Under the pieces are notes generated by a model. That model saw only the letters and a list, made by a program, of their open reading frames with translations, ran no database searches and had not been told where the DNA came from. A stretch of DNA of 64,000 nucleotides from NCBI RefSeq assembly GCF_965263005.1, contig NZ_OZ253579.1, positions 3,534,001 to 3,598,000 on the forward strand, read 5' to 3'. The DNA comes from Rariloculus sp965263005. Lineage in GTDB: Bacteria > Pseudomonadota > Gammaproteobacteria > Steroidobacterales > Rariloculaceae. Position 1 is the stretch's first letter. The number at the start of each line of letters is the position of its first letter. The translations under genes were made by a program, and so were the position numbers. This document shows positions 43,473 through 51,982 of this stretch, piece by piece.

Positions 43473-44756
43473 CTACCCGAACTGCTTCAGATGCGCCCAG
43501 CCGATATAGGCGGCGGCGTGCAGGGGCGCGTTGTGGACGCGAAGGATGTCGACGCCCTGAGCAACCAGGTTCATCGATGCGCCGGCGGTCGCAAGATCGA
43601 GTGCCAGGTTGTCGTCGGCCGCGAAGTTCTTCATGAACGACTTTCGTGAATGACCGACAAGGCAGCGCAGCCCGGAGCGCCGGAACCGGCCGGCATCGCG
43701 CAGGAGCTTGAGCGACTGCAGCGGGTCCTTGCCGAAGCCGATTCCGGGATCGAAGATGACCCGGTTGAGGTCTACACCAGCTCGGTCCCAGATGTAAATG
43801 CGTTCGCCCAGCCAGCGCTCGACGGTGCCGCACGGGTCGCAGCCGGCCGGCAGCGTCCGCGCCGGATCCGCCGGCAGCGTGACGCTGTGCATCGCGACGA
43901 AATCCGCATCGCTTGCAGCGGCGAGTTCGATCATTTCGGGCGATGTCAGTCCGCTCACGTCATTGATCATGTCGGCGCCGAGCGCGAGCGCGCTGCGTGC
44001 GACATCGGCATGGTAGGTATCTACGCTGATCAGCGGACGCAAGCGCTGATCGGCATACTTGTCCACGAGCTGCTCGAGCACGGGCGCGAGCCGCGACCAT
44101 TCCCGATCGGCGCTGAGCGGCTCGGCGCCGGGCCGGGTCGATTCGGCGCCGAGATCGACGATTTGCGCACCGGCAGCGACCGCCTGCTCGACCTGCATCT
44201 CGATGCGGGCCCAATCCGCAAGCTCCCCGCCGTCGGAGAACGAGTCCGGCGTGAGATTGAATATGCCCATCCATAACGGGATGTGATGTTGGAGCTCGAG
44301 CGACCATTCGAGCACGGTTTTCGCGCCCAGACCCGGAATCGTGAGCGACGGATTCAACGCGATCAGCGGCGTCAGGACGAAATTGCGCCGCTCAATCTCG
44401 TGATGCGGAACCTTCAGTCGACCCGACGAGATTTGCTCGCGGCCCCAAAGCAGGATATCGATGTCGATCGGCCGAGGCGCCCACTTGTCGGCCTCGCCAC
44501 GCCCGAGTTCCGCTTCGATCCGCTTCGATTCCCGGAGCAGCGATTCGGGATCGTGGTCCGTGCCGCACTGTGCAATGAGGTTCAGAAACGGCCGACTCCA
44601 GTTAGCCAAGGCGCCGTCCGGCAACAGCGCCGGCGACTCGACGACGGGCGACAATCGCGCGACACGAACGCCGCGCTGCTCGAGCGCCTCGATGGCACGG
44701 ACAAGGTTGGTGCGCCGGTCGCCGACGTTCGAACCCAGTCCGAGATAAATGTCCAT
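43473..44756 (-). CDS. folKP: Bifunctional HPPK-DHPS (folK-folP fusion)
   Basis: This 427-residue protein joins two consecutive folate enzymes. Residues 1-155 are 6-hydroxymethylpterin pyrophosphokinase: YLGLGSNVGDR and WAPRPIDIDILLWG (92-105). Residues about 160-427 are dihydropteroate synthase: MGIFNLTPDSFSDGG (163-177), AESTRPGAEPLS, SVDTYHADVARSAL, DPGIGFGKDPLQ and VGHSRKSFM. A similar order is known from Francisella and from eukaryotes. Together with the convergent pabB, this supplies the pteroate branch. The ATG at 44756 is clear. Confidence 0.93.
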   Translation of the reverse strand: MDIYLGLGSNVGDRRTNLVRAIEALEQRGVRVARLSPVVESPALLPDGALANWSRPFLNLIAQCGTDHDPESLLRESKRIEAELGRGEADKWAPRPIDIDILLWGREQISSGRLKVPHHEIERRNFVLTPLIALNPSLTIPGLGAKTVLEWSLELQHHIPLWMGIFNLTPDSFSDGGELADWARIEMQVEQAVAAGAQIVDLGAESTRPGAEPLSADREWSRLAPVLEQLVDKYADQRLRPLISVDTYHADVARSALALGADMINDVSGLTSPEMIELAAASDADFVAMHSVTLPADPARTLPAGCDPCGTVERWLGERIYIWDRAGVDLNRVIFDPGIGFGKDPLQSLKLLRDAGRFRRSGLRCLVGHSRKSFMKNFAADDNLALDLATAGASMNLVAQGVDILRVHNAPLHAAAYIGWAHLKQFG

Positions 44757-44792
44757 CGCAGCGAGCCGCAGCCTGTTCGGGCCGCTAGTCTA

Positions 44793-44952
44793 GCAGCCCG
44801 TGGCAAAAGCCCCATCGCTTTCGACCGGCCATGCATCCGGTCTGAACCGCGTTGTTCCCCTGCCGCATCTGCCCGATATGCTCCCTCGTCGCACCTTGTC
44901 AGCCCGGCGCCCGGCCGGTCCCGGTGCGACATCGGGTATTGCCACGGGCTGC
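44793..44952. repeat. Repeat family A copy between folKP and frmA
   Basis: This 160-base copy has ends GCAGCCCGTGGCAAAAG and ATTGCCACGGGCTGC. Its interior is read in the opposite orientation to copy 1 (GACCGGCCATGCATCC on the left, GCCCGGCGCCCGGCCGGTC on the right). Confidence 0.8.
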
Positions 44953-44971
44953 TGGCGCGCCGCGACCGGAC

Positions 44972-45000
44972 GCGACATCAGCCACGCGAGTTCTTACAAT
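44972..45000 (+). promoter_or_regulatory. Sigma-70 promoter candidate for frmA
   Basis: GCGACA (44972-44977), 17 bases, then TACAAT (44995-45000). The start codon follows 43 bases later behind a GGAGGG site. It begins 20 bases after repeat A. Confidence 0.45.
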
Positions 45001-45042
45001 GACCATTCAAGAACAAAAAACTTCCGCGGAGGGAAACTATCC

Positions 45043-46152
45043 ATGAAGTCAAGAGCCGCCGTAGCGTGGGAGGCCGGCAAGCCGTTATCCATCGAAGAAG
45101 TCGACATCGACGGCCCGAAGCAGGGCGAAGCCCTGATTCGCATCGTCGCTACCGGCGTTTGCCACACCGATGCTTTCACGCTGTCGGGTGAGGATCCGGA
45201 AGGCGCTTTTCCCGTCATTCTCGGTCACGAGGGCGGCGGGATCGTCGAGGAAGTCGGGCCTGGCGTCACGAGCGTCGCGGTCGGCGACCACGTCATCCCG
45301 CTCTACACGGCGGAGTGCGGCGAATGCAGGTTCTGCACGTCGGGCAAGACGAACCTGTGCCAGGCTGTCCGCGTCACCCAAGGGCAGGGCGTGATGCCGG
45401 ACGGCACCAGCCGTTTCTCATGCGGCGGCAAGAAAGTGCTGCATTTCATGGGCACGTCGACGTTCTCCGAGTACACCGTGCTGCCCGAGGTCTCGCTCGC
45501 CAGGATCAGCAAGGCGGCGCCGCTCGAGGCAGTCTGCCTGCTCGGCTGCGGCATCACGACCGGCATTGGCGCGGTTCTTAACACCGCCAAAGTCGAGCCA
45601 GGTTCGACGGTAGCCGTCTTCGGGCTCGGCGGCGTGGGCTTGAGCGTCATCCAGGGCGCGGTGATGGCCAGGGCCGAACGCATTCTCGCTGTCGACATCA
45701 ATCCCGACAAGGCAGAAATGGCGCACCAGCTCGGCGCGACGGACTTCGTCAATCCGAAGGACTACGACAAGCCGATCCAGGAAGTCATCGTTGACATGAC
45801 TGATGGTGGCGTCGACTACTCGTTCGAAGCCGTCGGCAACGTCAACCTCATGCGTGCGGCACTGGAGTGCTGCCACAAGGGCTGGGGCGAGTCGACAATT
45901 ATCGGCGTCGCGGGCGCGGGCCAGGAGATCGCCACGCGGCCGTTCCAGCTCGTGACCGGACGCGTCTGGCGCGGCAGTGCTTTCGGCGGCGTCAAGGGCC
46001 GCAGTCAACTCCCCGGCATGGTCGAGCAGTACATGCAGGGTGAGATCAAGGTCGACGAGATGATCACGCACACGATGGGGCTTGAAGACATCAATCGGGC
46101 GTTCGACCTGATGCACGAGGGCGAGAGCATCCGGTCCGTGATTCACTACTGA
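45043..46152 (+). CDS. frmA: S-(hydroxymethyl)glutathione dehydrogenase / class III alcohol dehydrogenase
   Basis: This 369-residue zinc enzyme has catalytic zinc ligands C40 (GVCHTDAFTLSG) and H62 (GHEGGGIVEEVG), structural zinc C92, C95, C98 and C106, the NAD fold VFGLGGVGLSVIQGA, and class III hallmarks such as GWGESTIIGVAGAGQEIATR. It oxidises the glutathione adduct of formaldehyde to S-formylglutathione. GGAGGG (45028-45033) lies 9 bases before the ATG. The S-formylglutathione hydrolase gene is not adjacent. Formate from this route would go to formate dehydrogenase. Confidence 0.95.
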   Translation: MKSRAAVAWEAGKPLSIEEVDIDGPKQGEALIRIVATGVCHTDAFTLSGEDPEGAFPVILGHEGGGIVEEVGPGVTSVAVGDHVIPLYTAECGECRFCTSGKTNLCQAVRVTQGQGVMPDGTSRFSCGGKKVLHFMGTSTFSEYTVLPEVSLARISKAAPLEAVCLLGCGITTGIGAVLNTAKVEPGSTVAVFGLGGVGLSVIQGAVMARAERILAVDINPDKAEMAHQLGATDFVNPKDYDKPIQEVIVDMTDGGVDYSFEAVGNVNLMRAALECCHKGWGESTIIGVAGAGQEIATRPFQLVTGRVWRGSAFGGVKGRSQLPGMVEQYMQGEIKVDEMITHTMGLEDINRAFDLMHEGESIRSVIHY

Positions 46153-46205
46153 TTGCGCGAGACTGTGGCATCGCATGCCGCGGGCTCGATATGCCGCGGG
46201 CTGCA

Positions 46206-46365
46206 GCAGCCCGTGGCGAAGGTCCCGCGTCGCACCGAGACCGGCGAGGCGCCCGGCTGACAAGGCGCGAGGAGGGAGAATATCGGGTATATTCGACCGA
46301 CGAGCAACGCAGTCAGCCGGGATGCATCGCCGGTCGAATGCAGCGGGACCTTTGCCACGGGCTGC
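46206..46365. repeat. Repeat family A, tandem copy 1 after frmA
   Basis: This 160-base copy has ends GCAGCCCGTGGCGAAGG and CCTTTGCCACGGGCTGC. Just left of it another end, GCCGCGGGCTGC (46193-46204), faces it and forms a hairpin, as if a further copy was lost. Confidence 0.85.
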
Positions 46366-46366
46366 A

Positions 46367-46526
46367 GTAGCCCGTGGCGAAGGTCCCGCGTCGCACCGAG
46401 ACCGGCGAGGCGCCCGGCTGACAAGGCGCGAGGAGGGAGAATATTGGGTATATTCGACCGACGAGCAACGTAGTCAGCCGGGATGCATCGCCGGTCGAAT
46501 GCAGCGGGACCTTTGCCACGGGCTGC
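46367..46526. repeat. Repeat family A, tandem copy 2
   Basis: This is a near-identical direct repeat of the preceding copy, with only a few differences over 160 bases, so the duplication is recent. Its right edge shares base 46526 with the TAG stop (minus strand) of the cytochrome gene. Confidence 0.85.
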
Positions 46527-48886
46527 TATGGCCGGGATCGGTCGAGGCTTGGCAGTTCCGCGAGCAGCGAGCGCGCATCGGGATCGGCCGGCCAGAGCTC
46601 GATCAACCGGCGTGTATAGACCAGGGCGACCTCGATCTCGCCGCCGTCGCGGTACATCGTCGCGAGCGCCAGCAGGATTTCCCGGTAGCCTGGGAACTGC
46701 TCGTGCGCGTCGCCGAGCACGGCAAGCGCGCGTTCAGACTCGCCCGCCGAGTTCAACGCAACACCTAACGCGTAGGCGTAATACGGCGACGCGGGCGCAA
46801 GCTCGGCAGCGCGCTCGATGAACTCCAGGGCTTCCGTCTGCCGTCCCGAGCGTACGAGCGAGAGCCCCAGGGCGAACGGCAAACCGGCATCTTCGGGGAT
46901 CATCGCCAGCGCATTTCCGAGCAGCTGTAGTGCCTCATCCTCACGCCCTGTGCGGCGGTAGAGATCGGCAAGGTTGATGTAGCTCGCCGCGAACCCGGGC
47001 TCGCGCTCGATGGCCTCGAGATAGCTCTGCTCGGCATCGCCGGGCTGACCGAGATCGTCGAACAGGCTGCCGAGATTGAAATGCCCTTGCGCCCGATCGG
47101 CGTTGAACATCTGCACGGCAATATGATCTTCGAGTGCCGCATCGAGGTCCTGCTGCCGCCGCGCGCTGAGCCGCGGGCGCAGCGTCGCGAGCGCGCGGGC
47201 TGCGCTGCTGCGCAGGGCTCGTAGCGGCGCATCGAGCAAGCGCTGCGCGAAATCGATGCGCAGGTTCTCGGGGACGCCTGGCACGACGTCGAGGGCCGCG
47301 AGCTGGACGATCGGATCGTCGTCAAGCAGCGCGAGCCCGACGAGATCGAGAACGGTGTCGTCGAGCTGATTGCCAAGCAGAGAGACGGCCGTCGCTCTTG
47401 CAATCGCGGGAGTCTGCGCATCGGTCACGACGCGCTCGAGCAGCGGGACTCGATCCGCTTGCCATGCCCGGCCCGCCTGGATCGCCTCGCCGTAATGAAA
47501 CTCCGAATGACGGCCGTCCGGGAACCAGCCGGCGACCTGCTCGGCGGCCCAGGCCGCAGTCTCGTCCCGGTGGCAATCGTTACAGGCGTTCGGCACGCCG
47601 ATCCGCACCGACAGGTCGGGTCGCGGCACACGGAAACTGTGGTCTCGGCGCGGGTCGACAACCATATAGATCTCCGCGCGCATGTGACAATCGACGCAGT
47701 CCGGCGCGCTGTCTTCGCGATGATTGTGATGCCGCGGGCTCTCGAAGGTGCTCGCCAGATGGCACGTACCGCACACAGCATTACCGTTAGCGCGAAGCCC
47801 CGTGCTGTGCGGGTCGTGACAGTCGCTGCAGGTGACGCCTGCCGCATGCATTGCGCTCTGCAGGAACGACCCGTAGACATAAACCTCGTCGAGAATCTGC
47901 CCATCGGCATGGTAGAGGCCTTCGTCGAGCAGCGCCGGACGAAATCCGTCGAGCAACGGCTGGCCCGGCAGGAACTCGTCGCTCAGTTGCGCGCGGCGGG
48001 AATGGCATTGGGCGCAGACCTCGATCTCGGCGGCGGAGTCGAGCGGTGTCGATCGCGCGGCGATGCCGGTCGCTTCGTCCATCACCCACGCGCGAGCCGC
48101 GGCGGGGAGCGCGAGCGACACCTGCTCCGGCGACGCGACGTGAGCCGAGCCCGGCCCATGGCAGGCTTCGCAGTCGACATCGATGCTTGACCACGTCGTT
48201 GCGAACGATTGCGGGTCGGCCGAGTAGTTCTTTTCAAGGTTGGTCGAGTGGCACTCCGCGCACATCGTGTTCCAGCTCTGGAAGACGCCGGTCCAGTGCA
48301 GCGGATCTTCGTGATCGACGGCGTCGTCGGGATACAGGTGAAACCAGCGTTGCCCGCCCAGCTGCGCCGGCCGCGTGTCCCAGGCGATGCTCGAGGCCTG
48401 ATGACGTCCGTCGGGCAGCTCGAGCAGATATTGCTGGAGCGGCTCGATGCCGAAAGTATGAGTGACTCTGTACTCCTCAAGCGCGCCGCTCGGACCGTCC
48501 GTGGCCATCCCGAACTCGCCGTCGCGCTCGAACAGGACGCTGGTCACGCCGTTGTAGCTGAATTCGGCGTTGTCGAAATCACCGAGCACCGTGTCCGGCC
48601 GTGCCGGTTGCATCGCGCCATCATGGTGTGAGCCGGTCCAGCTCAAGGCTTCGTCGGCGTGACAGCCGGCACATGCCTGCCCACCGACGAACACGACTTC
48701 CGCCGCTTGTGCGAAATCCGTCGCCGGCGGCGAATCTGAGCTACGTTCGCAACCTGCCGCGAGCGACAAAACGACCGCTAACGCAAAAGGAATCAGACCG
48801 CCCTTCGATGCGGCGGCGAGACGCGAGACCGCGAGCGGAAGAATCGCAGTAAACCCGCTCGTGTCCCGTCCCACGGATAACGTCAT
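46526..48886 (-). CDS. Octaheme c-type cytochrome lipoprotein with HEAT-like and TPR repeats
   Basis: This protein of about 786 residues has a hydrophobic N-terminal segment with lipobox LAAGC (C46), then eight CxxCH heme sites (CAGCH, CAECH, CEACH, CAQCH, CSDCH, CGTCH, CVDCH, CNDCH) over the first 450 residues, resembling cytochrome c554/NrfB-like multiheme folds. A helical HEAT-like part follows, then about five TPR units (GHFNLGSLFDDLGQPGDAEQ and onward). It would be an exported electron carrier that also binds proteins. The redox partner is unknown. The ATG at 48886 is preferred. Its TAG stop falls on the edge of repeat A. Confidence 0.85.
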   Translation of the reverse strand: MTLSVGRDTSGFTAILPLAVSRLAAASKGGLIPFALAVVLSLAAGCERSSDSPPATDFAQAAEVVFVGGQACAGCHADEALSWTGSHHDGAMQPARPDTVLGDFDNAEFSYNGVTSVLFERDGEFGMATDGPSGALEEYRVTHTFGIEPLQQYLLELPDGRHQASSIAWDTRPAQLGGQRWFHLYPDDAVDHEDPLHWTGVFQSWNTMCAECHSTNLEKNYSADPQSFATTWSSIDVDCEACHGPGSAHVASPEQVSLALPAAARAWVMDEATGIAARSTPLDSAAEIEVCAQCHSRRAQLSDEFLPGQPLLDGFRPALLDEGLYHADGQILDEVYVYGSFLQSAMHAAGVTCSDCHDPHSTGLRANGNAVCGTCHLASTFESPRHHNHREDSAPDCVDCHMRAEIYMVVDPRRDHSFRVPRPDLSVRIGVPNACNDCHRDETAAWAAEQVAGWFPDGRHSEFHYGEAIQAGRAWQADRVPLLERVVTDAQTPAIARATAVSLLGNQLDDTVLDLVGLALLDDDPIVQLAALDVVPGVPENLRIDFAQRLLDAPLRALRSSAARALATLRPRLSARRQQDLDAALEDHIAVQMFNADRAQGHFNLGSLFDDLGQPGDAEQSYLEAIEREPGFAASYINLADLYRRTGREDEALQLLGNALAMIPEDAGLPFALGLSLVRSGRQTEALEFIERAAELAPASPYYAYALGVALNSAGESERALAVLGDAHEQFPGYREILLALATMYRDGGEIEVALVYTRRLIELWPADPDARSLLAELPSLDRSRP

Positions 48887-49022
48887 ATTCAGCGCCCCCC
48901 GGCAATGCTGTTGGCAAGGCATGGCGCGCAGGGATCGGCAAGCCCGGAGCGAGGGGCCGCAACGCAGCCGGGAGCCCTCCTCGGGACGCCCGTCTCAACT
49001 TCCGGGCCGATACGGCTCAACT

Positions 49023-51080
49023 TCAGCGACGAAACCGCAACGTCACTCCGGCGTAGAGGTGCCGGGGAGGTCCCGGCTCGAAGAAACGGCCGCCGAACGC
49101 GTTGATACGGACGTTCGCGTTGTAAGTCTCGTCGAACAGGTTGTTGATCCCGGCGAACGGCGCGATGACGAGCGAATCTGTTTCGCGCTCGAAGCCGAAC
49201 CTGAGATTCGCCAGCGTATAGGCGTCGTTGACCACCGAGTTCGCGTTGTTCGTGAACTGATCGCCGATGTGAATCGCGTCGACAGCGCCGTACCAGCCGT
49301 TGGGATACTCATATTGGATCTCGCCGAACACGACGGTTTCGGCAGTGCCGGGGATCGTATTGCCGGCATAGTTCTGACCGCTTTCAGTCGTGAACTCCGT
49401 GAACGCGAAATCGGAGTAGGTGTAGCTGACCGTCGCACGCAGCCGGTCCGTGGGCCGCGCCGTGAACGAAAACTCTACCCCGTCGCGCGTGGACGCGCCG
49501 GCGTTAGCGAAGTAATCCCTGCCAGGGCTGCCCGGAACTTCGAACGGAATCAGTTCGTCATCGACTTCGATATTGAAGACGGCGACTTCGTAGCGGTGCC
49601 GGTCGGCGATCGAGCCGCGCAAGCCGACCTCGACATTTCTCGCTGCCTGCGGTTCGAGAGTCGGATTGAAGCCGCCGCCGCCGCTCGGGTTGTTGTACTC
49701 GGTCGTCGTGGGTGTCTCGAACGCGCTCGAATATGTGCCGTAGAAACTGGCGGCGTCGCTGAGCTGTACCGAGAAGCCGAGCATGGGACTCACGTCGTCG
49801 AGCTTGCGCTTGCCGGAGTCGTCGCCGTTGCTCAAGAACCGGTCCGTCACGTCAAACTCGACTTCGTCGAATCTGATCCCGAAGCGCAGGTCGACGTTTT
49901 CGCTGACGTTGAGCTCGTCCTGGATGAATAGGCCGAGGCTGCCGACCGACTCGTTCTGGTCCAAGGTCAGTGCGCCGCGCGTTCCGAATTCGTTCATGTA
50001 GCGTCGGCGGTCGTCGTCCTGCTCGTCGAAGTCGAAACCGACGATCAAGCGGTTACGCCGCCCGGCCCACGTTCCTTCGTTGCTGTAGCTGAAACCGCCG
50101 CCCATGAAGAAGCGGTCGAATTCGACCTGGGCGCCGAACCGGAACGGCAATCTGTTGTTGAAGTCGCGCCATGCATAGTAATTGCGGGCCGTGATCTCTT
50201 GTCCTTCCCCTAATGGCATGCTGTAGACGAACCCGATGCGCGATTGCTCGAGCGCTTCGCCGCCGTCGTAGTTGAGATTCGCATCGCGTGCGGAGCGAGG
50301 ATCACTCGCCGCCTGCGCCGCGTTGATGCCGCCGGGGTCGTCGGAAACGGGCTGATCGGTGAAGTTGACGACGGTCAACAACTGGCGATCCTGGCCGAGG
50401 TCGAAGTCGAATCGCCCGGTGAGCTGAGTGTTCTCGGCTCTGCTTTGCTCCCTGTAGCCGTCGAACTCGGAGTCGGACAGGCTGACGAGATAGCCGACGC
50501 GGTCGGTCCGCCCGCCGGCCTTGAACTGAACTTTCCGGAAGCCGAACTCACCGGCCGACAGGCGAACGTCCGTGAACGGCTGCTCCGGTGCGAGCTCCGA
50601 GGTGAACGCGATGACACCGCCCGCCGCGTTACCGTAGAGCGTCGAACTCGGGCCTCGCAGGATTTCGATCTGACTGGTGGCGCCGATGTCGATGCTGTCG
50701 ACCGAGCCTTGCCCATCGGGCAGCGTCTCCGGAATGCCGTCGACAAGAATCTTGATGCCGCGAATACCGAAATTCGCGCGCGCGCCGAAACCTCGAACCG
50801 CGATTCTCAAGTCCTGGGCGAAGTTGTAGCGGTTCTGCATGAACAGCCCCGGCACGCGGTTGAGCGCCTCGTCGAGAGCGAGCTGCTGCCGTCCGAGCTG
50901 TATGACGTCCTGCCCGATGACGCTGACTGCCGCCGGCACGCGCGCAAGCGTCGTTTCGATCCGGGTTGCCGTCACGACGATCTCGTCGAGCGGCAGAGGT
51001 CTTGCCGGCTGTGTCTGCGCCACGGCGGGTAGCGCGAGTGCAGCCAACGACACCAGTGGCAGACGGGATTTTTCTTGCAT
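49023..51080 (-). CDS. TonB-dependent outer-membrane receptor
   Basis: This 685-residue receptor has a signal peptide ending near AVAQT, the TonB box-like LDEIVVTATR, a plug domain with ALNRVPGLFMQNRYNF, GIRGIKILVDGIPETLPDGQ and VEILRGP-type IEILRGPSSTLYGNAAGG, and a beta barrel ending LYAGVTLRFRR. The length is typical for siderophore or FecA-like receptors, but the ligand is not evident and no uptake genes are next to it. The start ATG at 51080 is preferred to the GTG at 51092. Confidence 0.92.
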   Translation of the reverse strand: MQEKSRLPLVSLAALALPAVAQTQPARPLPLDEIVVTATRIETTLARVPAAVSVIGQDVIQLGRQQLALDEALNRVPGLFMQNRYNFAQDLRIAVRGFGARANFGIRGIKILVDGIPETLPDGQGSVDSIDIGATSQIEILRGPSSTLYGNAAGGVIAFTSELAPEQPFTDVRLSAGEFGFRKVQFKAGGRTDRVGYLVSLSDSEFDGYREQSRAENTQLTGRFDFDLGQDRQLLTVVNFTDQPVSDDPGGINAAQAASDPRSARDANLNYDGGEALEQSRIGFVYSMPLGEGQEITARNYYAWRDFNNRLPFRFGAQVEFDRFFMGGGFSYSNEGTWAGRRNRLIVGFDFDEQDDDRRRYMNEFGTRGALTLDQNESVGSLGLFIQDELNVSENVDLRFGIRFDEVEFDVTDRFLSNGDDSGKRKLDDVSPMLGFSVQLSDAASFYGTYSSAFETPTTTEYNNPSGGGGFNPTLEPQAARNVEVGLRGSIADRHRYEVAVFNIEVDDELIPFEVPGSPGRDYFANAGASTRDGVEFSFTARPTDRLRATVSYTYSDFAFTEFTTESGQNYAGNTIPGTAETVVFGEIQYEYPNGWYGAVDAIHIGDQFTNNANSVVNDAYTLANLRFGFERETDSLVIAPFAGINNLFDETYNANVRINAFGGRFFEPGPPRHLYAGVTLRFRR

Positions 51081-51099
51081 CGTTGAGCTCACTCACGAT

Positions 51100-51114
51100 T
51101 AGCGGTAGCCGCTA
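51100..51114. promoter_or_regulatory. Palindrome upstream of the TonB receptor gene
   Basis: TAGCGG-TAG-CCGCTA is a perfect dyad 20 bases before the ATG. It overlaps a minus-strand TATGAT (51112-51117) that could be the -10, so it is well placed for a repressor. Confidence 0.35.
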
Positions 51115-51267
51115 TCATACAGTGCGCGCTGCGGTTACGAACACTGCGGCGTCCCTGCCATTGTCCTGTCTCATCCAACGGCGCCGGGTGTTCCGGAGAC
51201 CGTTTCGCTCGAGTTAGACCGCCGTGGCCGAACCGCCAAATCCGGTCAAAGTTGAGCGTTTCATGCT

Positions 51268-51303
51268 GCGCTCATCCATTGAGCGCTCGTTCGTCGGTAT
51301 AAT
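51268..51303 (+). promoter_or_regulatory. Promoter with operator-like dyad for the DUF805 gene
   Basis: A perfect TATAAT (51298-51303) is preceded by GCGCTCA-TCCAT-TGAGCGC (51268-51286), a 7-base dyad covering the -35 position. No standard -35 is present. The start codon is 130 bases downstream, so the leader is long. Confidence 0.4.
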
Positions 51304-51433
51304 GGCTGGCAAAGCGCCGCCCATCTGGCGGTATCGTTTTTCCATTTCCGGGTCGAGCCAGCCATCGCGGCGCCTTGAAAGCCTTGCCACGGCGATCGGC
51401 GAATCGGAATTCGGTCACTTGCGAGGAGGTCGC

Positions 51434-51802
51434 ATGAGCTGGTTTTTTGCCGCCGTCAAAAAGTACGCCGTATTCAAGGGCCGCGCGAGGCGCAAGGAGT
51501 TCTGGTACTTCACCCTGTTCTACATCATTTTTAGCCTGATCGCGGGCATCGTTGATGCCTTGGCCGGGACGCAGGTCCCCACAATGGGAATCGGCCTCAT
51601 CAGCATCATCTATGCCTTGGCCATGCTCCTGCCCAGCGTGTCCGTATCAGTGCGCCGGCTCCACGATACAGGCCGAAGCGGTTGGTGGTGGTGGATTAAC
51701 TTGCTGCCATTCATCGGCCAGATTGTCTTACTGGTCTTCGTCGTGCTGAATAGCCAGCCGGGAGACAACCGGTACGGTCCCAACCCGAAGGGGGTGGCCT
51801 AG
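51434..51802 (+). CDS. DUF805 family membrane protein
   Basis: This 122-residue protein has three or four membrane helices and the family features: an N-terminal YAVFKGRARRKEFWYF, SVRRLHDTGRSGWWWW and GDNRYGPNPKG at the end. DUF805 (YhaH-like) proteins are common inner-membrane proteins of unknown function. GAGGAGG (51423-51429) lies 4 bases before the ATG. The TAG stop shares its last base with the first base of the repeat A copy. Confidence 0.88.
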   Translation: MSWFFAAVKKYAVFKGRARRKEFWYFTLFYIIFSLIAGIVDALAGTQVPTMGIGLISIIYALAMLLPSVSVSVRRLHDTGRSGWWWWINLLPFIGQIVLLVFVVLNSQPGDNRYGPNPKGVA

Positions 51803-51964
51803 CAGCCGGCGGCACAAGTCCCGCTGCATTCGGCCGACGATGCACCCCGGCCGTCTGCGTTGCTCGTCGGTCAAATATGCCCGATATTCTCCCTCCTCGC
51901 GCCTTGCCGGCCGCCGGGCGCCTCGCCGGTCTCGGTGCGACGCGGGACTTGTGCCGCGGGCTGC
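51802..51964. repeat. Repeat family A copy between DUF805 and thioesterase genes
   Basis: This 163-base divergent copy has ends GCAGCCGGCGGCACAAGTCC and GGACTTGTGCCGCGGGCTGC. The arms have changed together (GGCACAAG/CTTGTGCC instead of GGCAAAAG/CTTTTGCC), which keeps the pairing. It lies between convergent genes. Confidence 0.85.
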
Positions 51965-51982
51965 CAGGCCTGAACGGGATGC

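Noticed and set aside
46193..46526. Tandem repeats that might suggest a CRISPR array
   Set aside because: The units are 160 bases, palindromic and adjacent, without short unique spacers. They are two copies of the dispersed repeat.
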